A stretch of DNA of 64,000 nucleotides from Myxococcales bacterium (GCA_903642325.1 CAHJWM010000024.1:1-64000); one strand, 5' to 3'; positions 35,402-44,253 are shown, counted from the first letter of the stretch. Notes: generated by a model not told the origin, from the letters alone. Program-made: numbers and translations.

Positions 35402-36271
35402 ATGATGGTCCAAGTCAAGATCGGCGACAAGCTCGTAGGCGATGGCAACCCTTGCTATATCGTCGGCGAAATCGGCATCAATCACAACGGTGACCTCGGC
35501 ATCGCGCGGCGGCTGATCGATCTCGCTGCGTTCGCCGAGGCAGACGCCATCAAGTTCCAAAAACGCACCGTCGACGTGGTGTACACCGCCGAAGAGCTGG
35601 CAAAGCCGCGTGACAATCCGTTCGGGGCGACCAACGGTCACCTCAAACGTGGTCTCGAGTTCGGTCAAGACCAGTATCAAAACATCGACCGTTATTGCAA
35701 AGAGAAGAGCATCGCCTGGTTCGCCTCCTGCTGGGACGAGGCTTCGGTCGATTTCATGGAGCAGTTCAAGCCGGTCGCGTACAAGATCGCTTCGGCGAGC
35801 CTGACGGATGATCGCTTGCTCGAGCATCACCGCAGAACGAAGCGGCCCATGATTGTCTCGGTGGGAATGAGCACATTGGCCCAGATCGACCATGCCGTTG
35901 AGGTGCTCGGCACGGACGAGCTCGTGCTCCTCCACACGACGAGCGCCTACCCGGCCAAAATTGCCGACCTCAATTTGCGGATGATCCCGGTGCTTCGAGC
36001 GCGTTACGGGGTCCCGGTCGGCTACTCCGGGCATGAGGTGGGGCTGGCAACGAGCTACGCTGCCGTCGCGCTGGGGGCGGCCATGGTCGAACGACACATC
36101 ACGCTCGACCGAGCCATGTGGGGGTCCGATCAGGCCGCCAGCGTCGAACCGCAGGGCCTGATGAAGCTCGTGCGAGACACCCGCAGCATCGAGGCGAGCC
36201 TGGGGGACGGCGTGAAGAAAGTCAGCGCGGACGAGGTTCCGATCATGAAGAAGCTGCGCCGCGTCGGCTGA
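35402..36271 (+). CDS. NeuB-family nonulosonate synthase lacking the SAF domain
   Basis: The product is about 289 residues. GGAG lies just upstream of two adjacent ATGs (35402, 35405), while a GTG at 35357 overlaps the methyltransferase stop. TIM-barrel NeuB signatures are clear: GEIGINHNG (22-30), AIKFQKR, YKIASASLTD, TTSAYPA, GYSGHEVG and ERHITLDRAMWGSDQAASVEP. NeuB enzymes condense phosphoenolpyruvate with an amino-sugar or its phosphate to form a nine-carbon 2-keto acid. Classical NeuB/LegI/PseI are about 340-350 residues with a C-terminal antifreeze-like (SAF) domain. Here the protein ends right after the barrel, which suggests a different subfamily or substrate. Confidence 0.85.
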   Translation: MMVQVKIGDKLVGDGNPCYIVGEIGINHNGDLGIARRLIDLAAFAEADAIKFQKRTVDVVYTAEELAKPRDNPFGATNGHLKRGLEFGQDQYQNIDRYCKEKSIAWFASCWDEASVDFMEQFKPVAYKIASASLTDDRLLEHHRRTKRPMIVSVGMSTLAQIDHAVEVLGTDELVLLHTTSAYPAKIADLNLRMIPVLRARYGVPVGYSGHEVGLATSYAAVALGAAMVERHITLDRAMWGSDQAASVEPQGLMKLVRDTRSIEASLGDGVKKVSADEVPIMKKLRRVG

Positions 36272-36288
36272 GTCGGAGAACGCACCGG

Positions 36289-37131
36289 ATGCTGAATCAG
36301 CCCCGCGTCGGAGTGATGCAAGGTCGACTATCGCCGCGACCGGCGACTCGCCTGCAAGCTTTTCCTCACGAGACCTGGGCGGAGGAGTTTGCTCGGGCCA
36401 AGCGCCTCGGCTTTTCCTATCTAGAGTGGATTTACGAGGCAGAGCGGGCCGAAGAAAACCCGATTTGCAGCGATGCTGGTCGGGCGGCCATTCGCGCTTG
36501 CGTGACCGAGAGCGGTCTGGCGGTGGGCAGCGTGTGCGCGGACTATTTCATGATTCATCGCTTGGCCGGCGGAAGCGCGCAGGAGCGGGCGGAGAATGCG
36601 GCCGCGCTCTCGAAGCTCGTGCGCTGGACACGCGAGCTCGGGGCCTCGCGCATCTTGTTGCCGCTGCTCGAGACGTCGGCCGTCGCGACCCCGGAGCTCG
36701 TGGGGGAGGTGACGGAGAGCATTCGCCGCGTGTGCCCCGCGCTCGACGAACATGGCGTCGTGCTCGGCCTGGAAATGGAGATCCCCGGTCCAAACTACGC
36801 GAGCGTGGTCCGCGGTATCGGTCACGACAAGGTCCGCGCCTATTACGATTGCGGAAACTCCACCGCGCAGGGGTTCGACATCGCGCGCGATATCTTGCCG
36901 CTGTTGCCGTTACTCGAGGCCGTGCACGTGAAAGATCGGCTGGTGCACGGCACGAGCCAGCCGTTCGGGCGGGGGGATGCCAATTTCCCGGAATTCTTCG
37001 CGGTCTTGGCGGATGCCGGCTACCGAGGAGATTTTTTGACGCAACACTTTTTCGACGCAGAGCCGGAGATTTCGGCCCAGCACTCGCTCCGCTTCGTGCA
37101 GGAGCAGCTGCGCATGCAGAGGGCCGCCTAG
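36289..37131 (+). CDS. TIM-barrel sugar (phosphate) isomerase/epimerase
   Basis: The product is 280 residues from the ATG at 36289. It resembles the xylose-isomerase-like/AP-endonuclease-2 TIM barrels: RVGVMQGRLSPRPA at the start, then FSYLEWIYEAE, HGVVLGLEMEIPGPNY, YYDCGNSTAQG and AVHVKDRLV. The Glu, Asp and His residues of these motifs would bind a divalent metal. The family catalyses ketose/aldose isomerisation or epimerisation. It may prepare the substrate for the adjacent NeuB-type synthase. It shares one base with the next gene's GTG (TAGTG). Confidence 0.8.
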   Translation: MLNQPRVGVMQGRLSPRPATRLQAFPHETWAEEFARAKRLGFSYLEWIYEAERAEENPICSDAGRAAIRACVTESGLAVGSVCADYFMIHRLAGGSAQERAENAAALSKLVRWTRELGASRILLPLLETSAVATPELVGEVTESIRRVCPALDEHGVVLGLEMEIPGPNYASVVRGIGHDKVRAYYDCGNSTAQGFDIARDILPLLPLLEAVHVKDRLVHGTSQPFGRGDANFPEFFAVLADAGYRGDFLTQHFFDAEPEISAQHSLRFVQEQLRMQRAA

Positions 37132-38246
37132 TGCAAGTCCTGCCATTCTCGGGAGCCGCCCAAGGCTGCCCAGAGGAAGCGCGTCAAGCAATTCGAAAGG
37201 TCTTGTTCGTTGGGCTGGGCGGCGTTGGGCAACGGCACTTGCGCAACGTGCGCACGCTGCTCGGTGATTCGGTGGAAGTGCTGGCGTATCGCGTGCGGGG
37301 GGAACCGCACACCCTCGACGACAGCTTGCACGTGCTGCCGGGCGTCGATTTGGCCCAAAAATACGGCGTGAACGTGTGCAGCGACTTGGATCTCGCGTTT
37401 GCCGCGAAACCGGACGTGGTGTTCATCACTAACCCGAGCAGCTTGCACGTGCCGATCGCGCTCTACGCGGCCAACCTGGGTTGTCATTTGTTCATCGAAA
37501 AGCCGCTCTCGCACGAGATGGCGGACGTGGCCGAGCTGGTTCGGCTGTGCGAGCAGAAAAAGCTCACCACCTGCGTCGCCTACCAGCTGCGCCATCATCC
37601 CGGTTTCTTGCGCCTCCGCGAGCTGCTGACGGCAGAGGTGCTCGGGCGAGTGCACTCGGTGCGAGCGGAGGTGGGCGAATACTTGCCGGATTTTCATCCG
37701 TACGAGGATTACCGGCGCATGTATGCCGCCAAGCGCGAGCTGGGCGGTGGCGTCACCTTGTCGCAGATCCACGAGATTGATTACTTGTGCGCACTCTTCG
37801 GCCGGCCGCGACGCGTGTTCTCCATGGGCGGCCACGTGTCGTCGCTGGACGTCGACGTCGACGACCTTTCGCTGTCATTGCTCGAGCTCGGCCGAGCCGA
37901 CGGCAGCGCGCTGTTCGTCGAGCTACATCAAGATTTCGTCCAGCGGCCGGCGCAGCGGATGGCCGTCGTCATTGGCGAGCGCGGCAAGTTGTGCTGGAGC
38001 CTGAGTGGCCGTTTTTTCGAGCACTGTGACGAGTCGGGAAAGATTTTGGAACGTCGGGATTTCGCGCAATTGCCGCGCAATCAAAGCTTCCTAGATGAGC
38101 TTGCGCATTTCCTGGGCTGCGTCATACGCGGCGAGCCGTGCACGCCTTCGATTCGGGACGGAGCGCTCAGCCTACAGGTCGCGGTGAAGCTGCTGGAGTC
38201 GCAGGCAGATGGCCTTCAAAAGCAGATTGAGGCGCTGCCCTCATGA
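37131..38246 (+). CDS. Gfo/Idh/MocA-family NAD(P)-dependent sugar oxidoreductase
   Basis: The 371-residue product starts at a GTG overlapping the previous stop. Its N-terminal Rossmann fold has GLGGVGQRHLRN, and NPSSLHVPIALYAA leads to the signature EKPLS (the family's EKP lysine). The C-terminal alpha/beta domain contains GGGVTLSQIHEIDY with the expected His/Asp. The enzyme would oxidise or reduce a sugar or nucleotide-sugar carbon. A similar oxidoreductase occurs in flagellin sugar loci of campylobacters, which supports a nonulosonate-related role (inference). Confidence 0.85.
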   Translation: MQVLPFSGAAQGCPEEARQAIRKVLFVGLGGVGQRHLRNVRTLLGDSVEVLAYRVRGEPHTLDDSLHVLPGVDLAQKYGVNVCSDLDLAFAAKPDVVFITNPSSLHVPIALYAANLGCHLFIEKPLSHEMADVAELVRLCEQKKLTTCVAYQLRHHPGFLRLRELLTAEVLGRVHSVRAEVGEYLPDFHPYEDYRRMYAAKRELGGGVTLSQIHEIDYLCALFGRPRRVFSMGGHVSSLDVDVDDLSLSLLELGRADGSALFVELHQDFVQRPAQRMAVVIGERGKLCWSLSGRFFEHCDESGKILERRDFAQLPRNQSFLDELAHFLGCVIRGEPCTPSIRDGALSLQVAVKLLESQADGLQKQIEALPS

Positions 38247-38995
38247 GCCAACCCGAAGTGCTGGCGCTCATCCCTGCGCGCGGCGGCTCGAAATCGGTGC
38301 CGCGAAAAAATTTGCTTCCGGTCGCTGGCAAGCCGCTGATCGCATATTCGATCGAGCACGCGCTCGAGTGCGCGGCGATCACGCGCACCATCGTTTCCAC
38401 GGACGATGACGAAATCGCGGAGGTCGCTCGCCGCTTCGGCGCTGAGGTTCCATTCAAACGACCAGCGGAGGCCGCCAGCGACACCGCGACCGACCTGCAG
38501 GTATTCCGACACGCGCTCTCGTTCTTGTCCGAGCAGGGTTACTCCCCGGAGCTCGTCGTTCACTTACGCCCCACCGGCCCAGTGCGTCGTATCGATCTGA
38601 TCGAGCGTGCAATCGAGTCGATGCTGAGTCACCCCGAAGCCGACAGCCTGCGCGCGGTCGGCCTGGCCGAGCAAACGCCGTATAAGATGTGGCGGATCGA
38701 GGGGACCTACCTGCGGCAAGCGCTCGAGCTGCCGGGGTTTCCAGAATCGCATTCCATGCCGCGGCAGAAGCTTCCCGCGGTGTATTGGCAGAATGGCTAT
38801 GTCGACATCGTGCGGCCGCGCACCATCAGCGAGCTCGGCTCGATGGTGGGGCGAGTGGTCTTGCCGTTCGTGGTCGAAGGGAAAATTCACGAGCTCGACT
38901 ATCCCGAGCAAATTCCGGAGCTGACCGCGGCGGTAGAACGCTTCCAGCGCGGCGAGCCCGACCCAGAAGAAGAGAGGCATCGCCACCCGTCATGA
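38243..38995 (+). CDS. Acylneuraminate cytidylyltransferase-like (CMP-nonulosonate synthetase)
   Basis: The 250-residue protein has the N-terminal nucleotide-binding signature LALIPARGGSKSVPRKN (residues 7-23). It continues with the NeuA-like segments VVHLRPTGPVR and YWQNGYVDIVR. Enzymes of this family activate nonulosonic acids (sialic, legionaminic, pseudaminic) as CMP derivatives. It is linked by four-base overlaps to the oxidoreductase before and the dehydrogenase after. Confidence 0.88.
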   Translation: MSQPEVLALIPARGGSKSVPRKNLLPVAGKPLIAYSIEHALECAAITRTIVSTDDDEIAEVARRFGAEVPFKRPAEAASDTATDLQVFRHALSFLSEQGYSPELVVHLRPTGPVRRIDLIERAIESMLSHPEADSLRAVGLAEQTPYKMWRIEGTYLRQALELPGFPESHSMPRQKLPAVYWQNGYVDIVRPRTISELGSMVGRVVLPFVVEGKIHELDYPEQIPELTAAVERFQRGEPDPEEERHRHPS

Positions 38996-39831
38996 CCGGA
39001 GCCGCGCGAAGCAAGCTTTCTGCCTTCGATCTGTCCGAGCGCGTGTTTTTGATCACGGGCGGTTGCGGACTTTTGGGCGTGGAGCACGCCAAGGCAATTG
39101 CCGACGCCGGCGGTACTCCCGTGATTGCCGATCTGCGGATCGACGCCGCCAAAGACGCGGCGGCTGGCATCGCTCGCGAGTTCGGCGTCCCGGCCAGCGC
39201 GGTCGAGCTGGATGTGACGTCGAGTGAGTCGAGTCAGGCGGCGTTGCGGGTCGTGCTTGCCCGGCACGAGCGTCTAGACGGGCTCATCAACAACGCGGCC
39301 CACAATCCCAAGGTCGAGGGCAAAGGCCTGTCTGCCTCGCGCTTCGAGAATTTTGCGCTCGAGGACTGGTCGCGCGATCTGGCGGTCGGGCTGACCGGGG
39401 CCTTCCTCGTGAGCCAGATCTTCGGGGCCTACCTGGCCGCCCACGGCGGCGGCGTGATCGTCAATATTGCCTCCGATTTGGGGCTGATCGCGCCCGATCA
39501 ACGCATCTACCGCCGGCCCGGGCTAGCGGAAGCCGAGCAACCCGTTAAACCCGTGACGTATTCGGTCGTTAAAGGAGGCTTGGTGATGTTTACCAAGTAC
39601 CTCGCGACCTATTGGGCCGAGCAACACGTGCGCGTCAACGCGCTCGTGCCGGGCGGCGTGTACGCGGGCCAACCGGACGACTTCGTCGAGCGTCTGACGC
39701 ATTTGATCCCCATGGGTCGCATGGCGAAACGGGACGAATACCGCGCGGCTTTGGTTTTCCTGTGCTCGGACGCGTCCTCGTACATGACGGGCTCGAACTT
39801 GATCGTAGATGGAGGCCGAACGTGTTGGTAA
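38992..39831 (+). CDS. Short-chain dehydrogenase/reductase (PtmA-like context)
   Basis: The product is 279 residues from the ATG at 38992 overlapping the previous stop (ATGA). The NAD(P)-binding motif TGGCGLLG lies at 22-29, followed by the active-site NNAAHNP segment, a Ser/Asn-containing strand, VTYSVVKGG (Tyr-x-x-x-Lys), and the C-terminal DGGRTCW. It is a classical SDR with all catalytic residues visible. SDRs in this kind of cluster act on sugar intermediates. Its last bases overlap the next gene by 10. Confidence 0.85.
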   Translation: MTGAARSKLSAFDLSERVFLITGGCGLLGVEHAKAIADAGGTPVIADLRIDAAKDAAAGIAREFGVPASAVELDVTSSESSQAALRVVLARHERLDGLINNAAHNPKVEGKGLSASRFENFALEDWSRDLAVGLTGAFLVSQIFGAYLAAHGGGVIVNIASDLGLIAPDQRIYRRPGLAEAEQPVKPVTYSVVKGGLVMFTKYLATYWAEQHVRVNALVPGGVYAGQPDDFVERLTHLIPMGRMAKRDEYRAALVFLCSDASSYMTGSNLIVDGGRTCW

Positions 39832-40919
39832 ATCAGATTGAGCTACTGGCACTCGACATCGATGGCGTGATCACCGATGGTAAGATTTGCATTGGCGCGC
39901 ACGGTGAGGAGACCAAAGGCATCGCCTTTCGGGATTTGGATGCGCTCGCCAAGGCTCGCCGCGAAGGGCTCAAACTGGCGTTGGTTACCGGCGAAAGCTC
40001 ACCGCTGCAGGCGGCCATTGCCGAGCGTTTGAACGCCGATTTAGTGCTTTCGGGCGCCAAAGACAAGGTCCTCGCCCTGCGTGCCTTGGCCCAGGAAATG
40101 GCCATCGATCTGAGTAAGGTCTGCTTCGTGGGCGACGCCGATCGCGACGCACTTGCGTTTGGCATGGTGGGCCTGTCGTTGTGCCCGGCGGACGCCTCGG
40201 CCGCGGCGCGCGCCAAGGCCCACCGCGTGCTCGAGGCTCGTGGCGGCGAAGGCGCGGTCGCAGAAGCCGTGGAGCTCGTGCTGAGCGTACGCACCATGCA
40301 CGAGCGCATTCCGAAGCATGAACGCGCCCTGAAGCGCATCGTCGAAGACAGCATCCGCGCGCACGAAAAGTTGCTCTCCGAATCGCTGGTTGGCTTGGCA
40401 GAAATTGCCGAAGTGCTGGCCAATGCCCTGCGCAGTGGACACAAGGTCCTATTTTGCGGCAACGGCGGCAGTGCGGCGGACGCGCAGCACGTGGCCGCCG
40501 AGCTCGTGGGGCGCTTCGCCATCGAGCGCGAGCCGTACCCGGCGTTGGCGCTGACCACCGACACCTCGATTCTGACTGCGGTCGGCAATGATTGGGACTT
40601 CAAAGACGTGTTCGCGCGCCAGGTGCGCGCTCACGCTCGCCCTGGCGATATCGTGGTCGGTATCAGCACCAGCGGCCGATCCCCGAACGTCGTGCGCGCG
40701 CTGGAGGCGGCGCGAGAAAAAGGAGCCCTCGGCATCGCCTTTACTGGGCGCAACGGCGGCCCGATCGCGAAGGCCGCGAAGCTCTCGTTCAAAGCGCCGG
40801 AAGCCTCCACACCGCGCGTGCAAGAGCTTCACATCCTGGCCTGGCACGGCATCTGCGAAATCGTAGAAGCGTCGCTGGTCGCCGAGCGTGCGCCGGGGCT
40901 GGCCGAAACCGGTAGTTGA
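39822..40919 (+). CDS. KdsC-like phosphatase fused to GmhA-like sugar-phosphate isomerase
   Basis: The 365-residue product starts at a GTG preceded by GGAGG six bases upstream. Residues 1-155 are a HAD phosphatase of the KdsC type: Asp12 and Asp14 in DIDGVITDG, VTGESS and GDAD (104-107). Residues about 175-365 are a SIS domain close to GmhA sedoheptulose-7-phosphate isomerase: GNGGSAADAQH (213-223), TTDTSILTAVGND and ISTSGRSPNVVRAL. KdsC enzymes dephosphorylate keto-acid sugar phosphates. GmhA makes a seven-carbon aldose phosphate. The fusion places first and last-but-one type steps of one pathway on a single chain. Confidence 0.88.
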   Translation: MLVNQIELLALDIDGVITDGKICIGAHGEETKGIAFRDLDALAKARREGLKLALVTGESSPLQAAIAERLNADLVLSGAKDKVLALRALAQEMAIDLSKVCFVGDADRDALAFGMVGLSLCPADASAAARAKAHRVLEARGGEGAVAEAVELVLSVRTMHERIPKHERALKRIVEDSIRAHEKLLSESLVGLAEIAEVLANALRSGHKVLFCGNGGSAADAQHVAAELVGRFAIEREPYPALALTTDTSILTAVGNDWDFKDVFARQVRAHARPGDIVVGISTSGRSPNVVRALEAAREKGALGIAFTGRNGGPIAKAAKLSFKAPEASTPRVQELHILAWHGICEIVEASLVAERAPGLAETGS

Positions 40920-41097
40920 AGCACGCGGGGTGTTGGCGGGGGAGGGGCGATCGCGACCCCGCCGCGCACCTCGCTCACGGCTCTCTGCCCGTCGCACCGC
41001 GCCGCCGAAGGCTAGGCCGCGCTTGGCGACGGCGCGTGACCATCACCCACGATCGAACGCAGCCAGTCCTGGTTTGCGCGCGAGAGCCGTGCCGATG

Positions 41098-42426
41098 TCA
41101 TCCAGCGGCGAGCGCGTCGATCAGCTCGGCGACGGCCAAACTCGCGGGGGCGAGGGCGGAGGCATAGCGCGCTTCCACACTGGCGTCGTTCTTGCGGCCG
41201 TCGGCCAGCAGGAGCCAGCCGAGCGTGACGTGAAAATCCACGCCCAATGCATCGCCGTAGCCGCGTAGGCGCTCGAAGACTTGGATCGCGAACGCGTAGT
41301 TTTCCTTGGCGGCGGACACGCGCGCGAGCCCCGTCGCGGCCTCGGGGTCGTTGGGAGCGAGGTTCGCCGCGATACGCCAGGCGTTGAACGCATCCGGATG
41401 GGAGAGCCGTTCGGCCGCCAGCGCCATGGCCGTGTTGCCGGCGGCTTCCGTCGGGTCGCGTTTCAGAGCGTCGAGGGCCAGGCGAAAAGCATCGTCCAGC
41501 TCGCCCGTTGCAAGGGCGACGCGGGCGAGCCCAGAAAGCGCACGGCCGTCTCGGGCATCGAGCTCGTTGGCTTCGAAATAGGAGCGCGCGGCGACGTCGC
41601 CTTCGTTCGCGGCGAACGCGGCTTCCGCCTCACCGAGCAGCGCCTCCAGGCGTACCTCTCGGCGTTCGCTCTGGCTTGCGCGCGCAAATTCTCGGCGGGC
41701 GGCGTGTAGCTGGCCGCGGCCGGCTTGGTGAAAGCCTTCGACCAGCGCATCGAGCGCGGCATCCCCGGAGCGCCGCGCCACGAGCGCAACGAAGCTTGCC
41801 ACCGAGCTTGCCACCTCTTCGACCTCGAAGCCCGAGCGGAGCAGCAACTGGCTCAACGCACGCTGAGAAAAGGCGCGGCACGCGGGGGCGATCAACCGTT
41901 GCGACGCATAGGCTTTGGGCTCGGCCACGAACACGTTTCCGCCCACCGGCAAACAGGCCCGCACGCTGCGTAGCGCGGTCTCCGGACGCGACAAGTGCCC
42001 GAGCACATCGACGAGCACCGCCGCATCAGCGCGATCGACAGGCAGCGCGTGACACAGGTCGGTCTGTAACAGCTCGGCCTGCGGTGTATATTCGCGGGCG
42101 AATTCCAGGGCGCGCGCGTCGTTGTCGAGGGCCGTGACATGTGATACCTGGCCGCATAACGAGCGTGTTCCGAGGCCAGAGCCTGCGCCGACATCGAGCA
42201 CGTGCTGGCCGCGCAGCAGCGGTGCAAACGTCTGGTAAAACGCCAAGGTACTGGGCGCACTGCTCATCAACCCCGGGTAAGCGCGCCCGCGGCCGCGCGT
42301 GACGGCAACGCGTTTTCCCGAAGGAAAGCGCGCTACGATCTCGGCCTCCCGCCGGCCAAATTCGTAGCTGGGCTCGCCGCCCGTCTTCGGGGACACGGCC
42401 GCGCCCGATGTGCCGACGAGGGTCAT
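41098..42426 (-). CDS. Methyltransferase-TPR protein coupled to fliS
   Basis: The product is 442 residues from the ATG at 42426, which overlaps the fliS stop (ATGA). An upstream extension of the frame is the fliS shadow. Residues about 60-210 form a SAM methyltransferase (VLDVGAGSGLGTRSL, VTALDNDARAL, LVDVLGHLSRPE). The C-terminal half consists of TPR-like helical repeats rich in Ala/Leu (RALSGLARVALATGELDDAFRLALDALK). It could modify flagellin or its glycan, with the repeats binding protein. It is last in the flagellin-fliD-fliS block. Confidence 0.75.
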   Translation of the reverse strand: MTLVGTSGAAVSPKTGGEPSYEFGRREAEIVARFPSGKRVAVTRGRGRAYPGLMSSAPSTLAFYQTFAPLLRGQHVLDVGAGSGLGTRSLCGQVSHVTALDNDARALEFAREYTPQAELLQTDLCHALPVDRADAAVLVDVLGHLSRPETALRSVRACLPVGGNVFVAEPKAYASQRLIAPACRAFSQRALSQLLLRSGFEVEEVASSVASFVALVARRSGDAALDALVEGFHQAGRGQLHAARREFARASQSERREVRLEALLGEAEAAFAANEGDVAARSYFEANELDARDGRALSGLARVALATGELDDAFRLALDALKRDPTEAAGNTAMALAAERLSHPDAFNAWRIAANLAPNDPEAATGLARVSAAKENYAFAIQVFERLRGYGDALGVDFHVTLGWLLLADGRKNDASVEARYASALAPASLAVAELIDALAAG

Positions 42427-42830
42427 GGCTTGTGGGCGGCCGCGTGGGCTTCTTGAATCGACTTGGGCACGGCGATGGTCCAGGCTTCGCGAAGCGGCGT
42501 AAGCACGCGTGTGACCTCGTCGATCGGAACCGTCTCCGCTTTGCGACTGGCCACTTGGATTCGGTCCATGCAAAACCCGTACAAGCTTTCTAGCTGGCCA
42601 CACAGCTCGGGCGAAACGGCGTGGTCGAGCGCGATGGTCAGCTCGGAGATGATTGCATACGCCTTGGACAGCAGCTCTCGTGCGCGCGGAAGTTGCTTGT
42701 TCTGAATGCACAGCTTTGCGCCATTCAGGAAGCGAAACACGCCGTCGTACAGAGCCAACAGGAGCTCTCCGGGTGTGGAAGTGCTGTTGCGAACTTGCGT
42801 GTAGCGTGCGGCCGCGGTGGACTCGAGCAT
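42423..42830 (-). CDS. fliS: Flagellin export chaperone FliS
   Basis: The 135-residue all-helical protein has the FliS features Y-T-Q-V...STSTPGELLLALYDGVFRFLNGA and LTIALDHAVSPELCGQLESLYGFC. FliS binds the flagellin C terminus in the cytoplasm and delivers it to the export gate. It lies 13 bases downstream of fliD. Confidence 0.9.
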   Translation of the reverse strand: MLESTAAARYTQVRNSTSTPGELLLALYDGVFRFLNGAKLCIQNKQLPRARELLSKAYAIISELTIALDHAVSPELCGQLESLYGFCMDRIQVASRKAETVPIDEVTRVLTPLREAWTIAVPKSIQEAHAAAHKP

Positions 42831-42843
42831 CTAGAACCTTGGC

Positions 42844-44184
42844 TTACTTGCTGCTGTTGTAGAGGTTGACGAGGTAGCTGAGGTCCGAATTGTTCGAGGT
42901 GACCGTCGTGTCCATCGCCGTGAATTGCTTGGTCAAAAGGGCCTGATACGAGTCCAGCCGGTCCTGCTCGCGGTTGATCCGGTCGGAGAAGCCCGAGAGC
43001 CGAGACTGCAGGTCATTTTGGTGCTGAATCAGGAGACCCGTGCCAGTCTGGTTGTAGGTCGCGATCGATTTGCTGAGCGAGCCCATCACGCCGGTGCTGG
43101 TGCCGTTGCCTGCGAACAGGTTGCTCACCGAATTGGGATCCGCGCTCAGCGCCGCTTCGAGCTTGCCCGTATCGAGCGAAAGCGTGCCATTCTTCTGCAA
43201 CGATAGGCCGACCGAGCCGAGCGTGCTGTACTTACCCGTGCCCGTCACGGACTGCAGGGTCGTGCTGAGCTTGTTGCTGATGGACCGCAGCGTAGAATCG
43301 CTGGCCAACACGCTATTGCCGGCCGCCGCCGAGCCGTGGCCCGCCGCCGTGTTGATTTTTGCGAGCACCGAGTTGTAGGCGCTGACGATGGCTTGGAGTT
43401 TGGTCTCGAGCCCGGTCGCGTTGCTGGCGATGGTGACGTCCACCGGGGTCGTGGTCTTGGCGGTGAGCGCCAAGGTGACTCCCTGAATCGCGCCGACGAC
43501 CTGATTGCTCGAGCGCTCGACGTCGAAGCCATCGATGTTGACTAGTGAGTTCTGCGCGGTTTGCACGGTGTTTGCGGCCACGTTCAAGCCCAGATCGAAG
43601 CCGGCCTGACTGAAGGCGATGGCGTTGTCTCGGCCTGTATCCAGACCGCGGATCTGTAACCTGTAACTCGTGCCATCGAAAAATACCGAAGCGCTCGCGC
43701 GCGCGTCGGCGCCGTTGATCTTGCTGGCAATTTGGTCGAGCGTATCGGTGTCGGCGATACTCACGCTGCTGTTCTTGCTGCCGATTTGAATGCCGAGCGT
43801 GCCGCTCATGCCGAGCGCAGTGTTGGCGGTGGTCTGGGCGTTCGAATAGGTGCGTTGCTCCTTGGCCAGCTGGGTCACGGACATCGAGTACGTGCCGGGC
43901 AGGGCGTTGCCGCCGGTGCTGACCGCGACGGCGGTGCCGCTGGACGTGCCGCTGTAGCTGCCGACGCCGCTCGTCGTGCTGAGCGCGTCGACGGCACTTT
44001 GTAGCGTGCTCAGGGTCGTGCTGATGTCGGAGAGCGTAGAGACCGCCGATTGGGTCGACGTCTGTTTGCTCTTCAACGAATTGAGCGTGCCTGAGTCGGC
44101 GTTGATCAGACCGGTGATCAGGGCCGATGTGTCGATGCCCGAGCCGACGCCGCTCAAACTGTTGCTGGTGCCCGATGTCGCCAT
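42844..44184 (-). CDS. fliD: Flagellar filament cap protein FliD
   Basis: The 446-residue Ser/Thr-rich protein shows the FliD N-terminal motif (LSGVGSGIDTSALITGLINAD) and a central VNIDGFDVERSSNQVVGAIQGVTLAL region. The C-terminal coiled-coil part (RINREQDRLDSYQALLTKQFTAMD, ending near LVNLYNSSK) is also typical. FliD caps the growing filament. A terminator-like hairpin separates it from fliC upstream. Confidence 0.92.
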   Translation of the reverse strand: MATSGTSNSLSGVGSGIDTSALITGLINADSGTLNSLKSKQTSTQSAVSTLSDISTTLSTLQSAVDALSTTSGVGSYSGTSSGTAVAVSTGGNALPGTYSMSVTQLAKEQRTYSNAQTTANTALGMSGTLGIQIGSKNSSVSIADTDTLDQIASKINGADARASASVFFDGTSYRLQIRGLDTGRDNAIAFSQAGFDLGLNVAANTVQTAQNSLVNIDGFDVERSSNQVVGAIQGVTLALTAKTTTPVDVTIASNATGLETKLQAIVSAYNSVLAKINTAAGHGSAAAGNSVLASDSTLRSISNKLSTTLQSVTGTGKYSTLGSVGLSLQKNGTLSLDTGKLEAALSADPNSVSNLFAGNGTSTGVMGSLSKSIATYNQTGTGLLIQHQNDLQSRLSGFSDRINREQDRLDSYQALLTKQFTAMDTTVTSNNSDLSYLVNLYNSSK

Positions 44185-44253
44185 GCTTTGCCTCGGCTCT
44201 TCAGAACGGTCGCGGACGGCTTTTCCTCAGTAAAAATCGCTAGAATCCGCGAC

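Noticed and set aside
36426-37130. Long upstream extension of the Gfo/Idh oxidoreductase frame
   Set aside because: It is Arg-rich shadow sequence inside the TIM-barrel gene. The family starts with the Rossmann fold after 37131.
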